A DNA stretch of 64,000 nucleotides, from NCBI GenBank assembly GCA_019915015.1, contig JAHBBC010000013.1, positions 1,178,001 to 1,242,000 on the forward strand. Direction: 5' to 3'. This document shows positions 63,158 through 64,000 of this stretch, one piece after another; position 1 is the first letter of the stretch, and each line of letters opens with the position of its first letter. Position numbers and translations under genes: made by a program. The notes beneath the pieces are model-generated. The model was not told the origin of the DNA, made no database searches, and saw nothing but the letters and a program-made list of their open reading frames with translations. Source of the DNA: Auriscalpium vulgare. Lineage: Eukaryota > Basidiomycota > Agaricomycetes > Russulales > Auriscalpiaceae.

Positions 63158-64000
63158 GTCGGTGATAAGTAGTGATCGGAGCGTCCGGGGCAGTGAAAGC
63201 GAAGCATAGTAAGCAGGGAGAGATAGTGAGATTGCGAGGGAACTTACTGGTGATGATTTGAGTAGTAAAGAGCGAGGAAACAAAGGGAGTGGAAGTTGTG
63301 GCCCTTGTTTGTTCCAGCCAAATAGCATGACCAAGCATCGCCCGGCCCGAGTCGCTGCTCACCTTCAACCTCCCATTGCTTTCCGTTGCTATCTCCTCAA
63401 ATTACCGCAGGGTTTCGCCCGCGTGCGACGCCGTCTCCTACCGATTGGATCCTGCAAAGAATTAATGTGCAGACCCTCAGGGTACTGCTACAGAGTAGGG
63501 AAAAAGGGCAATGACGCTGTGGGGTGCACACCTCCTCTTCATTTCTCGGTGCGAGCTTGTGCTTTTTTCTCGTATCAATGGTGACCGCGTCCGCCGCCGT
63601 TTTATCTTCTAGGTTATCCGCCAATGCCACATCGCCCACTTTGCCTCTACACCATGCAGTCATCAGCCTAGCTGTCGCAAACTGCCATGCCCACCAACAC
63701 AGTACGTCGCCCGCCAGAGTTTCATACGCGCTACCTACAGCTCTATCTATGCGAGGCGGTGCGCCGCCCACGCTGGCCACTCTACGTCAAGCGCAGCACA
63801 ATGTGGACTCGCACTCCGGCGCATGCGATACGTGGTCGGCCGTCGGCGGCGAGATCTTTGGCTTGAGCTGGGCGCTGGCTTGATTGTGAGGACGCTGGAC
63901 GATGGGAAGTCTACACAGCGGACTTCACATTATCGTGCGTATCTCTCCTGTCTCATCTGAGCATCTAACATATCTTTCACCAGACGCAACCTAAGACCCC
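63158..64000 (+). other. Right-edge region with possible start of a plus-strand gene
   Basis: Several short open frames. A segment 63813-63940 reads RYVVGRRRRDLWLELGAGLI and LDDGKSTQRTSHYR, then a donor GTGCGTATC at ~63937 and an acceptor TTCACCAG at ~63984. This could be the first exon of a gene running off the right edge. Too little is present to name it. Bases 63158-63350 should hold the promoter of the protease-like gene. Confidence 0.25.

Noticed and set aside
1..64000. CRISPR arrays, operons, bacterial promoters or ribosome binding sites
   Set aside because: Spliced eukaryotic genes throughout; no regular short repeat-spacer pattern was found.

Overview
The window is nuclear DNA from a filamentous basidiomycete, most likely an Agaricomycete; order and genus cannot be fixed from sequence alone. 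The evidence is many 45-65 nt introns with GTRNGT donors, CTNAC-like branch sites and CAG acceptors, high GC content, families of fungal F-box/leucine-rich proteins, a Git3-like receptor gene and a chromodomain Ty3/gypsy retrotransposon. Gene density is low and much of the window consists of duplicated, decayed or repetitive sequence.

Layout. 1-2424: 3' part of a four-exon DDE-transposase-like gene, open at the left edge. 2456-3268: convergent coiled-coil ORF. 4300-6829: seven-transmembrane receptor gene split between TM6 and TM7 by a ~1 kb insertion. 7.2-20 kb: F-box genes and broken copies (type 1 at 7.2, 13.2, 16.4 and 18.3 kb; type 2 at 11 kb). 20.6-24.4 kb: GC-rich repetitive stretch whose minus strand carries ten very similar canonical introns, an unrecognised exon-repeat unit. 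26.8-28.6 kb: tandem repeats and a fragment of a host gene that abuts the second copy (28.6-30.2 kb) of a recent 1.6 kb duplication. 32.2-50 kb: more F-box genes of both types (32.2, 33.9, 36.4, 41.8, 45.4 and 48.8 kb) and F-box fragments (38.2 and 41.1 kb). 51213-58869: a complete chromovirus-type LTR retrotransposon on the minus strand with near-identical LTRs and an extra 3' ORF. 59-63.2 kb: a small unknown gene, a small two-exon acidic-protein gene with a paralogous fragment, and a trypsin-fold protease-like gene.

The main theme is local expansion of two F-box families. Type 1 proteins (~345-351 aa, N-terminal F-box, leucine-rich body) share a last intron starting GTGCGT and a tiny last exon encoding a tail ending DWI; seven copies look intact. 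They also share a ~60 bp block 220-260 bp upstream of the start. Type 2 proteins (~570-610 aa) share a 47 nt first intron that hides the true start, and a TATA-like/palindromic promoter block. F-box proteins normally choose substrates for SCF ubiquitin ligases; the substrates here are unknown. Promoter blocks and flanking sequence were copied with the genes, so the cluster grew by segmental duplication and then decayed through frameshifts, nonsense changes and insertions.
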